A stretch of DNA of 64,000 bases from Mycolicibacterium iranicum. GTDB lineage: Bacteria > Actinomycetota > Actinomycetes > Mycobacteriales > Mycobacteriaceae. Below are positions 8,242-15,998 of this stretch, in pieces. The position numbers and the translations under genes are program-made. The stretch is taken from contig NZ_LQPC01000041.1 of NCBI RefSeq assembly GCF_002101705.1, positions 50,111-114,110 of the forward strand. The letters run 5' to 3'. The notes under the pieces are model-generated. The model had not been told where the DNA came from and did not search any database. It saw only the letters and a list, made by a program, of their open reading frames with translations. Position 1 is the first letter of the stretch, and each line of letters begins with the position of its first letter.

Positions 8242-9006
8242 ATGAAGATTTCCGGAAACACGGTGTTCATCCCAGGTGCCACCAGCGGAATCGGCCTCGC
8301 TCTGGCACATGCGCTGGCCGACAGGGGAAACACCGTCGTCGTCGGGGGCCGGCGCACCGAACTCCTCGAGAAGATCGCCGCCGACCGACCCGAGCTCGCC
8401 ACCGTGCAAATCGATACCACCGATCCGGCGAGCATCCGGGCAGCCGCCGCCGATGTCCTCGCGCGCTATCCCGAACTGGACACCCTCATCGCGATGGCCG
8501 GGATCATGAGGGTGGAGGACTGGCATCACCCCGAGGGCTTCTTGAAGTCCGCCGAAGCCGTCGTCTCCACCAACGTCCTCGGTCCCATCCGGTTGCTCGC
8601 CGCCTTCATCGAGCACCTGCAGGCCCGCCCGTCGGCCACCGTCATCACCGTCTCGTCGGGGCTCGCCTTCGCGCCGTTGAAGGCGACCCCGAGCTACAAC
8701 GCGTCGAAGGCGGCAATCCACATGCTGACCGAATCAATTCGACTGCAACTCGCCGACAGCAACATCGAGTTCAAAGAACTCATACCCCCGTCTGTCGCCA
8801 CCGATCTGCTTCCTGGGCAGCGGGAGAGCAGCTTCGCGATGCCGTTGGACGACTTCGTCTCGGAGGTCATGAGCATTCTCGAGTCGGAACCGGAGGCCAC
8901 CGAGATTCAGGTCGAGCGGGTGAAATTCCTGCGCTACGGCGAAGCCCGCGGCGACTATGACAAGGTCGTCGAGACGTTGAACAGCGCTGATCCGCATGGC
9001 AACTGA
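8242..9006 (+). CDS. SDR oxidoreductase (DltE-like)
   Basis: 254 residues. The Rossmann TGxxxGxG motif appears as PGATSGIGLALA, the NAG-type motif as AMAGIM, the catalytic Ser lies in ITVSSGLAF and the Tyr/Lys pair in YNASKAA. It resembles DltE-type SDRs that act on small substrates. The start is preceded by AGAAAGGA (Shine-Dalgarno). It is the first gene of a two-SDR unit divergent from the LysR gene and probably controlled by it. Confidence 0.88.
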   Translation: MKISGNTVFIPGATSGIGLALAHALADRGNTVVVGGRRTELLEKIAADRPELATVQIDTTDPASIRAAAADVLARYPELDTLIAMAGIMRVEDWHHPEGFLKSAEAVVSTNVLGPIRLLAAFIEHLQARPSATVITVSSGLAFAPLKATPSYNASKAAIHMLTESIRLQLADSNIEFKELIPPSVATDLLPGQRESSFAMPLDDFVSEVMSILESEPEATEIQVERVKFLRYGEARGDYDKVVETLNSADPHGN

Positions 9007-9019
9007 GAGTGAGGCCGCG

Positions 9020-9916
9020 ATGGACAACAAGATCATCCTCGTGACCGGGGCATCCAGCGGGTTCGGCCTGATGTGCGCGAAGGCGCTCGCAGGCGCGGGC
9101 CACACCGTCTACGCCTCGATGCGCGACATCGCGGGGCGCAACGCACCGCAGGTTCAGGCGATCGCCGCCTACGCAAACGACCACGGCGCAGACTTGCGCA
9201 CACTTGAAATCGACGTCCAGACAGAGGATTCGATCACAACGGCGGTGGCGAAGATCCTCTCACAGCACGGCCGTCTCGACGTGGTGCTCCACAACGCAGG
9301 ACATATGGTGTACGGACCGTCGGAGGCATTCAGCGCAGATCAACTGGCTGCGCTCTACGACATCAACGTGCTCGGTGCCCACCGTGTCAACCGCGCGGTG
9401 CTGCCGCAGATGCGTGCGCAGCGCCGCGGGCTGGTGCTGTGGATGTCGAGCAGTTCCGCGGCGGGCGGCACGCCTCCGTACCTGGGACCCTACTTCGCTG
9501 CGAAGGCCGCGATGGATGCGCTGGCGGTCAGCTATGCGCGGGAGCTGACGCTGTGGGGCATCGAGACATCGATCATCGTCCCCGGCGCGTTCACCTCTGG
9601 CACAAATCACTTCGCCCACGCGGGGGAGCCCGCGGACAAGGCTGTGGCGCAGTCGTACGAAGCCGGCCCCTACGCGGGCTTCACGACCCGGGTGCGTGAG
9701 GCATTCGATGCGATCGTGCCCGCCGATGCCGACCCTGAGACGGTCGCGCGGGCGGTGGCGGCGGTCGTCGACACCGCCCACGGGCAGCGCCCCTTCCGCG
9801 TCCACATCGATCCGTCGCAAGACGGTGCGGACGTGGGCTTCGCCGTCCAGGACCGACTGAAGGCTGAGATGCTGCACCGCACAGGGCTTTCTGAACTCTT
9901 GCGCGTCGCGGTCTAG
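9020..9916 (+). CDS. SDR family oxidoreductase
   Basis: 298 residues from the ATG at 9020 (MDNKIILVTGASSGFG). An in-frame ATG at 8996 would overlap the preceding SDR by 11 bp and is possible. It has the cofactor motif TGASSGFG, HNAGHM, the catalytic Ser (MSSSSAAGG) and Tyr-x3-Lys (YFAAKAAMD). The pair of tandem SDRs suggests successive oxidoreduction steps on one substrate, possibly related to the nearby P450 or amine oxidase; this is inference. It ends 4 bp inside the convergent amine oxidase gene. Confidence 0.88.
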   Translation: MDNKIILVTGASSGFGLMCAKALAGAGHTVYASMRDIAGRNAPQVQAIAAYANDHGADLRTLEIDVQTEDSITTAVAKILSQHGRLDVVLHNAGHMVYGPSEAFSADQLAALYDINVLGAHRVNRAVLPQMRAQRRGLVLWMSSSSAAGGTPPYLGPYFAAKAAMDALAVSYARELTLWGIETSIIVPGAFTSGTNHFAHAGEPADKAVAQSYEAGPYAGFTTRVREAFDAIVPADADPETVARAVAAVVDTAHGQRPFRVHIDPSQDGADVGFAVQDRLKAEMLHRTGLSELLRVAV

Positions 9917-11274
9917 GCGTTCAGCGACTCGATGACCTCGCGGGCTGCGCGCTCACCCGCTTCGACGGCACCCTCCATGTAGGCACTCCATTCGGTGGCG
10001 GTGTCGGTGGACGCCCAATGGATGGGACCGATCGGCTCGGCCAGTGCGGGACCGTAGGTCGTCCACACCAGCGGTCCGCAGTTGGCGTTGTAGCAGCCGC
10101 GGGTCCACTGCCTGCTGCCCCACTCGCCGTCGAGGTAGTGCAGCGGTGTGGCGGCCCTGTCGCCGAAGTGGCGTACGAGTTCGGCGGTCAGCGCCGCGCG
10201 CCGTTCCTCCTCCGACCAATGGGTGTGGGTGCGAGCCTGCTCGCCTTCCAGGAAGAGCAGGATCACCCCGTGCTCGCCGCCGAGGATGCAGGTGTCGTTC
10301 GACATTCGCGCGGGCCCGATGTCGGAGATCAGCTGGCCGTTGAGGCCGTCGGCGCGCCAGAACGGTTCGTCGTAGATGAAGAACGCCTTCATGGCCGCCG
10401 AGTTCGGCATACGCTGCGTGAGCTGGTCACGGTAGCCCGACAGCGGCGGGTCGTAGCCGATGCGGCCGGCGAGCATGGGGGACAGCGCGACGATGACCCG
10501 CCTGCCCGTGGCGGTGCGGCCCCCGCGGCAGTGGACGGTGACCCTGTCGGTGCCGTGCTCGATCAACTGCACAGGGGACTCGAACACGATGTGGTCTGAG
10601 ATCAGGGTGGCGAGCCGGTTCGGGATCTCCGCGGTACCCCCGACGAACCGCGTCGTCTGCGCGCCGCCCTCGGACTCCGCGAACAGCTCCGACGTGACGC
10701 CACAGGTCTGGATCGTGAAGAGCAGATGCAGGAATGACACCTCGACGGTCGGGACGGCAAGGATCCCGACGGTGCAGATCTCCAGCAGTGTGCGCGCCAC
10801 CGGCGACAAACCCTGGGCGTCGTACCACGCGCCCGCGGTGATGGCGTCCCATTCGGCGGCGTGCGGGGCCGTCCAGGGCGTAGCAGGTGACACCTCGGCG
10901 GCCAACTCGTCGAGACGTCGCAGCACTTTCTCCAGCTCAGCCAACTCGTCGGCAAACCGCGAGTGAAAGTCGTTGCCACGCAACACTCCTGTGCCGGCGA
11001 GCTCGTAGGACGTTTCGCCGTCGTCGTACTGCGGGTAGGTCTGGACCCCGAGTTCGGCGGCCAGCGCGAACATCCGGTGGTGGGTGTCGCCGATCCACTG
11101 CGCGCCGAGTTCCATCGGCAGTCCGCCCAGTTCCTCGGTGAGGATGCGTCCGCCGACCCGATTGTCGGCTTCGAGAATCAGCGGTGTGAGTCCCGCCTGC
11201 AGAACCGTGCGGGCGGCGATCAGCCCCGACAGTCCCGCGCCGACAATGAGGACGTCTGCTTCCTGGGTTGCCAT
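9913..11274 (-). CDS. Flavin monoamine oxidase family protein
   Basis: 453 residues. The N-terminal ADP-binding fold VLIVGAGLSGLIAARTV with the downstream GGRI motif binds FAD; MELGAQWIGDTHHRM matches the conserved second block of flavin amine oxidases, and IHWASTDTATEWSAYMEGA is the C-terminal FAD-contact block. It should oxidise a primary or secondary amine to the imine with H2O2 release. Cytoplasmic, no signal. Its start is 21 bp from the stop of the persulfide dioxygenase-like gene upstream, so transcripts may read through. Confidence 0.9.
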   Translation of the reverse strand: MATQEADVLIVGAGLSGLIAARTVLQAGLTPLILEADNRVGGRILTEELGGLPMELGAQWIGDTHHRMFALAAELGVQTYPQYDDGETSYELAGTGVLRGNDFHSRFADELAELEKVLRRLDELAAEVSPATPWTAPHAAEWDAITAGAWYDAQGLSPVARTLLEICTVGILAVPTVEVSFLHLLFTIQTCGVTSELFAESEGGAQTTRFVGGTAEIPNRLATLISDHIVFESPVQLIEHGTDRVTVHCRGGRTATGRRVIVALSPMLAGRIGYDPPLSGYRDQLTQRMPNSAAMKAFFIYDEPFWRADGLNGQLISDIGPARMSNDTCILGGEHGVILLFLEGEQARTHTHWSEEERRAALTAELVRHFGDRAATPLHYLDGEWGSRQWTRGCYNANCGPLVWTTYGPALAEPIGPIHWASTDTATEWSAYMEGAVEAGERAAREVIESLNA

Positions 11275-11295
11275 GTCGGACAGCCTCTCACGGCG

Positions 11296-12651
11296 CTAGC
11301 GAACCATGCCCAATTTCTTCGCTTGCTCGAACATGTCGTCGACCAGGACCACCGTCCGGCCGGGTCGGTCGAGCATCGACGCGGCGATCGAGGAGCGATA
11401 CCCCGACGCGCAGTGCACCCAGACCTCGCCGCGGGGAACTTCATCCAGACGCGTGCTGAGTTCGTGCAGTGGGACGTTGAGCGCGCCGCCGATGTGTCCC
11501 TCGACGTACTCGCGGTGTTGTCGCACATCGAGTACCGCCGGTGCGCCAGCCTCGCTGCCGAGGACCTTGGCGAGGTCGGCGAACTTCGCGACACGATAGG
11601 ACCGAATAGGAGCGTCACCGGCCAACTCGTGAACACTGCCGACCGCTGCTCCGGCTATTTCGTCCACACCGATACGCACGAGTTCGCGTCGGGCGTCGGC
11701 GATCTGGTCCACATCGTCACTGATCAGCGTGAGAGGAGAACCCCAGGCGTGTAGCCAGCCGAGATAGGTGACGAAGGAGTCCGAAAGTTCGAAACCGAGC
11801 GTGCCGCCGAGATGTCCGGCTGCGAACGCGGTTCGGTGGCGCAGGTCGACCACCCATTCTCCGGCGTCCACGCGCCGCCGAAGCTCCTCGGCGTCCACGG
11901 GTTTCGGCAGCGAGAGGTCCACCGGGGGTGGACCCTGCGTGTTGATGACCCCCATGTGCGCGTAGTAGGCGGGGTAGGCCCCCAGGCCGGCGATCAACTC
12001 GTCGACATAGCTCTGCTCGTCCTGGGTCAGCGCTGGATTGGTGTGGCGTTGGTCGGCGATGGTGGAGGCATTGCCGCTGGCGGGGGTGGCCGAACAGAAG
12101 CTGCCGAACCCGTGGGTCGGATACACCTGCGCACTATCGGGCAGCTCCGCCGCGAGCCGGCGCACCGAGTGGAACTGGGAGTGGCTGAGGTCCACGGTGT
12201 GCTCAGGACCGAGCAGGTCGGTGCGACCGGTGGTGCCGTGCAGCATCGACCCGCCGGTGAACACCCCCGCCACCGCACCGGCAGCATCACGAAGGACATA
12301 GCTGACGTGGTTGTAGGTGTGCCCAGGCGTACGCAGCACCTCCAGGCGGAAGGGCCCCGCGTCGATGACATCGCCGTCATCGACGGCGGACCGTGGGAAT
12401 CCGACGTCGTCGCCGGCCGGCACCACATAATCGGCGTTTGTGACGCGGGACAGCTCCAATCCGCCGGTCACGTAATCGTTGTGAATATGGGTTTCGAGCA
12501 CATGGGTGATCTGAATGTCGCGCTCGCGAGCGAGGTCGAGTACTCGGTCGATGTCGCGTTGCGGGTCGATCACGACGGCGATTCCTTCGGCGCTGATCAC
12601 GTAGCTTCGGTCACCCAGACCCGATGTTTCGATGATTCCGACGTCGATCAT
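11296..12651 (-). CDS. MBL-fold persulfide dioxygenase fused to two rhodanese domains
   Basis: 451 residues. N-terminal metallo-beta-lactamase domain with THIHNDYVTGG (metal ligands), RTPGHTYNHVSY and PTHGFGSFC, the pattern of ETHE1/Blh-type persulfide dioxygenases, which oxidise glutathione-like persulfides to sulfite. Two rhodanese domains follow (about residues 250-340 and 350-450). The first has no active-site Cys; the second has the loop CASGYRSS. It is co-oriented with the CsoR/CstR-like regulator 21 bp upstream. A second, related fusion lies at 14607-15986; they share the plan but are clearly different in sequence. Confidence 0.9.
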   Translation of the reverse strand: MIDVGIIETSGLGDRSYVISAEGIAVVIDPQRDIDRVLDLARERDIQITHVLETHIHNDYVTGGLELSRVTNADYVVPAGDDVGFPRSAVDDGDVIDAGPFRLEVLRTPGHTYNHVSYVLRDAAGAVAGVFTGGSMLHGTTGRTDLLGPEHTVDLSHSQFHSVRRLAAELPDSAQVYPTHGFGSFCSATPASGNASTIADQRHTNPALTQDEQSYVDELIAGLGAYPAYYAHMGVINTQGPPPVDLSLPKPVDAEELRRRVDAGEWVVDLRHRTAFAAGHLGGTLGFELSDSFVTYLGWLHAWGSPLTLISDDVDQIADARRELVRIGVDEIAGAAVGSVHELAGDAPIRSYRVAKFADLAKVLGSEAGAPAVLDVRQHREYVEGHIGGALNVPLHELSTRLDEVPRGEVWVHCASGYRSSIAASMLDRPGRTVVLVDDMFEQAKKLGMVR

Positions 12652-12672
12652 TGTTCTCCTTTCGGTGAGCCG

Positions 12673-12942
12673 TCACGCCAAGGCGAGAAACAAGTTCTCC
12701 AATTCGGCCTCGGTCAGCGGCTCGTCGCCACGCGCGGTGTCGCCGGTGAGGCATTCCCGCAATCCGGTGGCGACAATCTTGAAACCGGCTTTGTCGAGGG
12801 CCCTCGACACCGCCGCGAGCTGCGTGATGACCTCTCTACAGTCGCGGCCCTGTTCGATCATCGTGATCACTCCGCTCAATTGGCCCTGCGCTCTGCGCAG
12901 CCGATTGAGCACTGCGGTCACGGCGTCCTCGTCGGCGCTCAT
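12673..12942 (-). CDS. CsoR/CstR-type metal- or persulfide-sensing repressor
   Basis: 89 residues from the ATG at 12940-12942, an all-helical DUF156 protein (RLRRAQGQLSGVITMI is the family N-terminal helix). The two conserved cysteines are present (Cys35 in GRDC and Cys64 in LREC). The His four residues before the second Cys, which binds Cu(I) in CsoR, is replaced by Gly. Loss of that His with both Cys kept is what distinguishes persulfide-sensing CstR proteins. With sulfide-oxidation genes on both sides and four matching operators at 14446-14551, a CstR role is likely. It overlaps the exporter gene by 4 bp. Confidence 0.88.
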   Translation of the reverse strand: MSADEDAVTAVLNRLRRAQGQLSGVITMIEQGRDCREVITQLAAVSRALDKAGFKIVATGLRECLTGDTARGDEPLTEAELENLFLALA

Positions 12943-13814
12943 GCGGCGGCTCGGCCGGAGGTCGACGGGCGGATGAGGCGGTGCAGCGGGCAGTGGGCGT
13001 AGCGGTGGCACACGTAGGTCACCGCAGCGGCGACGACGGTGATCGCAGCAGCGGCGATACCCACGCCGAGGTGGATCTCTTCGGCCAGGATGACCGATGA
13101 CATCAGCAAGACGAACCAGCCGAACGCTTTTCGCAGTGAGTCTGGATCGACCCTCGCGGTCAGCCGGGCCCCGATGAGGGCCCCCACCACGGCCGCAGCC
13201 GTCACCCCCAGGGCCACCGGCCAGTTGATCTGCACACTGGACAGGTACCCGGCGAGACCGGCGAAGGACTTCATGGCGATGACGATCAGCGAGGTGCCGA
13301 CCGCTACGGGCATCGGCAAGCCGCCCAGCAGCGCCAAGGCAGGAACCACCAGGAAGCCGCCACCCGCGCCGACCAGACCGGTCACCAGCCCGACCACCAG
13401 CCCTTCGGCGATGATCTTCGGAACGGGCAGCCGGTGCTCGCCCGCGGCTGCCGTGACGTTCCTGCGTCCCCGCAGCATGGCCACGGCGGTAGCGATCATC
13501 ATCACGGCGAACCCGATGAGCAGCACGGTGCCCGGAATGAAGCGGGCCAGCAGCCCGCCCGCATAGGCGCCGGCCATGCCGGCCGCGCCGAAGACCAAAC
13601 CGGTCCGCCACTGCACGCGACCGGCCCGGGCGTGGGATACGGCACCGATCGCGCTGGTGACGCCGACGACGAGAAGCGATGTCGCGATCGCCGCCTTGGC
13701 GTCCATGCCTGCCACGTAGGCCAGGAGCGGGACGGTGAGGATGGAGCCGCCGCCGCCGAGCAATCCGAGTGCGATGCCGACGAAGACCGCGAGCCCGATG
13801 GTGAGTGCGATCAT
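12939..13814 (-). CDS. TauE/SafE-family sulfite/organosulfur permease
   Basis: 291 residues with about eight hydrophobic segments arranged as two repeats, each carrying a Gly-rich motif (GLLGGGGSILTVPLL near residue 20 and GLVGAGGGFLVVPAL near 150). These are the signatures of TauE/SafE exporters. A short C-terminal tail has CHRYAHCP, two Cys and two His that could be redox active or bind metal. In the setting of persulfide dioxygenases it most likely exports sulfite formed by them. Start and stop are coupled by 4-5 bp with its neighbours. Confidence 0.9.
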   Translation of the reverse strand: MIALTIGLAVFVGIALGLLGGGGSILTVPLLAYVAGMDAKAAIATSLLVVGVTSAIGAVSHARAGRVQWRTGLVFGAAGMAGAYAGGLLARFIPGTVLLIGFAVMMIATAVAMLRGRRNVTAAAGEHRLPVPKIIAEGLVVGLVTGLVGAGGGFLVVPALALLGGLPMPVAVGTSLIVIAMKSFAGLAGYLSSVQINWPVALGVTAAAVVGALIGARLTARVDPDSLRKAFGWFVLLMSSVILAEEIHLGVGIAAAAITVVAAAVTYVCHRYAHCPLHRLIRPSTSGRAAA

Positions 13815-13819
13815 CGTGA

Positions 13820-14404
13820 TCAGTTCTCTTTCGGGGTGGAGCCGACGAGCTGGGACACCACGGTTTGGGCATCGCAGCCAGGGCCGCGGTTATAGGGCAG
13901 CTTGGACAGCGCCGCGCCCATGGCACAGGTGTTGGACAGTGCGGCGAACGTCAGCCCGCCGCCCACCATCCCGGCCAGCCACTTCAGCTTGGGGACGGCG
14001 ATACTGCCCGCGATGCTGGCCAGCACGAGCGAGCCCGCGACAAGGCGCACCTGACGCTCGAGATCCCAGCGCTGAGCGCCGCGGTTGACCGCGTATCCCT
14101 TGGCCTCCCATGCGGTGATGCCGCCGTCGAGGATGTGCACGTTTGCCAGCCCGGCGTTGCGCAGCGTCTCCTCGGCCTGGGCGGCGCGCTGCCCGGAGCG
14201 GCAGACGAGGACTACGTCCTCGTCGAGATGTTTGATGATCTCGTCGCGGTGCTCGCGCAGGAGATCCAGCGGGACGTTGTAGGCGCCGGCGATGTGGGCG
14301 GTCTCGAACTCGCCCGGTGTACGGACGTCGAGGACCCGAGGCGGTCTCTGCGAGCCGAGCATCTCGTCGAGGGTCTGCGAGTCGATGGTGGTCGGTGCGG
14401 TCAT
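13820..14404 (-). CDS. Rhodanese-domain protein with membrane-type C-terminal segment
   Basis: 194 residues from the ATG at 14402-14404, preceded by GAAAGGA. A single rhodanese domain (LDVRTPGEF, then the active-site loop VCRSGQRAAQAEE) fills the first 110 residues. The C-terminal part (LVAGSLVLASIAGSIAVPKL and the next segment) is hydrophobic and matches the DUF2892-like tail of YgaP-type rhodaneses. It transfers sulfane sulfur, probably at the membrane. First gene of the leftward sulfur operon, directly under the multi-operator promoter. Confidence 0.88.
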   Translation of the reverse strand: MTAPTTIDSQTLDEMLGSQRPPRVLDVRTPGEFETAHIAGAYNVPLDLLREHRDEIIKHLDEDVVLVCRSGQRAAQAEETLRNAGLANVHILDGGITAWEAKGYAVNRGAQRWDLERQVRLVAGSLVLASIAGSIAVPKLKWLAGMVGGGLTFAALSNTCAMGAALSKLPYNRGPGCDAQTVVSQLVGSTPKEN

Positions 14405-14445
14405 GGCGAGCGTCCTTTCGTACTGCGGCACCGAGGCGAGGCTTG

Positions 14446-14461
14446 ATACCGCGGGGGGTAT
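14446..14461. promoter_or_regulatory. CsoR/CstR operator 1
   Basis: ATACCGCGGGGGGTAT: inverted repeat ATACC...GGTAT around a G-rich core. This is the form known for CsoR/CstR sites. It is the copy nearest the leftward rhodanese gene (start 14404). Confidence 0.7.
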
Positions 14462-14480
14462 ATTGCCAACCATGGTACAT

Positions 14481-14496
14481 ATACCCCTGGGGGTAA
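14481..14496. promoter_or_regulatory. CsoR/CstR operator 2
   Basis: ATACCCCTGGGGGTAA, a near-perfect palindrome with the same ATACCC/GGGTA arms as the other three copies, 35 bp from operator 1 start to start. Confidence 0.72.
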
Positions 14497-14514
14497 AAGC
14501 AAGTAGGGATTTAA

Positions 14515-14530
14515 ATACCCCTACGGGTAC
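14515..14530. promoter_or_regulatory. CsoR/CstR operator 3
   Basis: ATACCCCTACGGGTAC, 34 bp from operator 2 and ending directly before a TTGACA hexamer at 14531-14536 that could be the -35 element of the rightward persulfide dioxygenase promoter. Confidence 0.7.
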
Positions 14531-14535
14531 TTGAC

Positions 14536-14551
14536 ATACCCATGGGGGTAT
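14536..14551. promoter_or_regulatory. CsoR/CstR operator 4, overlapping a probable promoter
   Basis: ATACCCATGGGGGTAT, a near-perfect palindrome, 21 bp from operator 3. It begins on the last base of TTGACA (14531-14536), so a bound repressor would cover the spacer of a rightward promoter and block RNA polymerase. Confidence 0.75.
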
Positions 14552-14606
14552 AGGCATCGTAGAAGTAGAAGGCCTGACCCGCCACCGAAAGGAAAGGACC
14601 GCCGAA

Positions 14607-15986
14607 ATGAAGTTCATCCAGTACTACCTGGACTGCCTGTCCCATGCGTCGTATCTGATTGCCGACGAAACCACCGGGCGTGCAGTCGTTGTCGATCCGC
14701 AGCGAGACGTGGCCGAGTACCTGGCCGACGCGAAGGAATACGGCTACACCATCGAACTCGTCATCGAGACCCACTTCCACGCCGACTTCCTGTCCGGTCA
14801 CCTGGAGCTGGCCAAGGCCACCGGCGCCAAGATCGTGTACTCCTCGGTCGCCGAGACCGAGTTCGAGTCGATGGGTGTTGCCGACGGTGAACGCTATTCA
14901 TTGGGCGAGGTGACTCTGCAGTTCCTCCACACCCCGGGCCACACCCCCGAGTCGTTGAGCATCGTGGTCTACGAGCACCCCGGAGACGAGATCCCCTATG
15001 GCGTGCTGACCGGCGACGCGCTGTTCATCGGTGACGTCGGCAGGCCCGACCTGCTGGCCTCGATCGGATTCACCCGGGAAGAGCTGGCCGACAAGCTCTA
15101 TGACTCGCTGCACAACAAGCTCATGACCCTGCCCGATGCCACCCGGGTGTATCCCGCGCACGGCGCCGGATCGGCCTGCGGCAAGAACCTGTCCACCGAC
15201 CTCTGGTCGACGATGGGGGAGCAGAAGGCGACCAACTATGCGCTGCGCGCCCCCGACAAGGCCACCTTCATGACATTGGTGACCGAAGGGCAGCCGCCCG
15301 CGCCGGGCTACTTCGTCTACGACGCGATCCTCAACCGCAAGGACCGCGACCTGCTGGACGAGACCAAAATGCCGACCGCGATGAGCTACCCGCAGGTCCG
15401 CGAAGCGATGGACTCCGGCGCCGTCCTCGTCGACGGGCGCAACCCCGAGGAGTTCGCCCTCGGGCACCTGCGCGGCGCCGTCAACATCGGTCTCGAGGGC
15501 CGATATGCCGAGTTCGCCGGATCGGTGATCCCGACAGATGCCGACATCATCCTGTTCACCGAGCCGGGTCAGGAGTTGGAAGGCAAGACCCGTTTGGCGA
15601 GAATCGGATTCGACCGGGTGATCGGCTACGTGGACCACCCGTTCGAGGCCATGCTCGACCACCCGGACGAGGTTGGCGTTGCCTCCCGTCTGACCGCGAA
15701 AGCATTCGACCAGCGCGCGCAAGAACTGGCCGACCTGCAGATCGTGGACGTGCGCAACCCGGGTGAGGTCGCCGCGGGCACCATCCCCAACGCCATCGCG
15801 ATTCCGGTGGGGCAACTGCCGGGCCGGCTCGGCGAGCTGAATCCGGCCACCCCGACGGTCGTGTACTGCGCCGGCGGCTACCGGTCCTCGGTGGCGGCGA
15901 GCCTGCTGCGACGCAACGGCTTTGTCGATGTCAGCGACATCCTGGGCGGTTACGGCGCCTGGGAAGAGTCTCGCCAGAACGCCTGA
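14607..15986 (+). CDS. MBL-fold persulfide dioxygenase fused to two rhodanese domains, second copy
   Basis: 459 residues, start supported by GGAAAGGA at 14591-14598. The MBL domain carries ETHFHADFLSGH (metal ligands), HTPGHTPESL and YPAHGAGSACG. A degenerate rhodanese (VDGRNPEEFALGH, no Cys in the loop) and a second rhodanese with the active loop YCAGGYRSS follow. It should convert persulfides to sulfite and pass sulfane sulfur to acceptors such as thiosulfate. First gene of the rightward operon with SQR and thioredoxin, under the four operators. Confidence 0.92.
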   Translation: MKFIQYYLDCLSHASYLIADETTGRAVVVDPQRDVAEYLADAKEYGYTIELVIETHFHADFLSGHLELAKATGAKIVYSSVAETEFESMGVADGERYSLGEVTLQFLHTPGHTPESLSIVVYEHPGDEIPYGVLTGDALFIGDVGRPDLLASIGFTREELADKLYDSLHNKLMTLPDATRVYPAHGAGSACGKNLSTDLWSTMGEQKATNYALRAPDKATFMTLVTEGQPPAPGYFVYDAILNRKDRDLLDETKMPTAMSYPQVREAMDSGAVLVDGRNPEEFALGHLRGAVNIGLEGRYAEFAGSVIPTDADIILFTEPGQELEGKTRLARIGFDRVIGYVDHPFEAMLDHPDEVGVASRLTAKAFDQRAQELADLQIVDVRNPGEVAAGTIPNAIAIPVGQLPGRLGELNPATPTVVYCAGGYRSSVAASLLRRNGFVDVSDILGGYGAWEESRQNA

Positions 15987-15998
15987 GCGAGGGAAGAA

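Noticed and set aside
12673..13926. A 417-codon minus-strand frame covering the exporter gene
   Set aside because: Most of it is an Arg-rich shadow of the TauE/SafE gene. Only its last 89 codons are real and are listed as the CsoR/CstR-like repressor.
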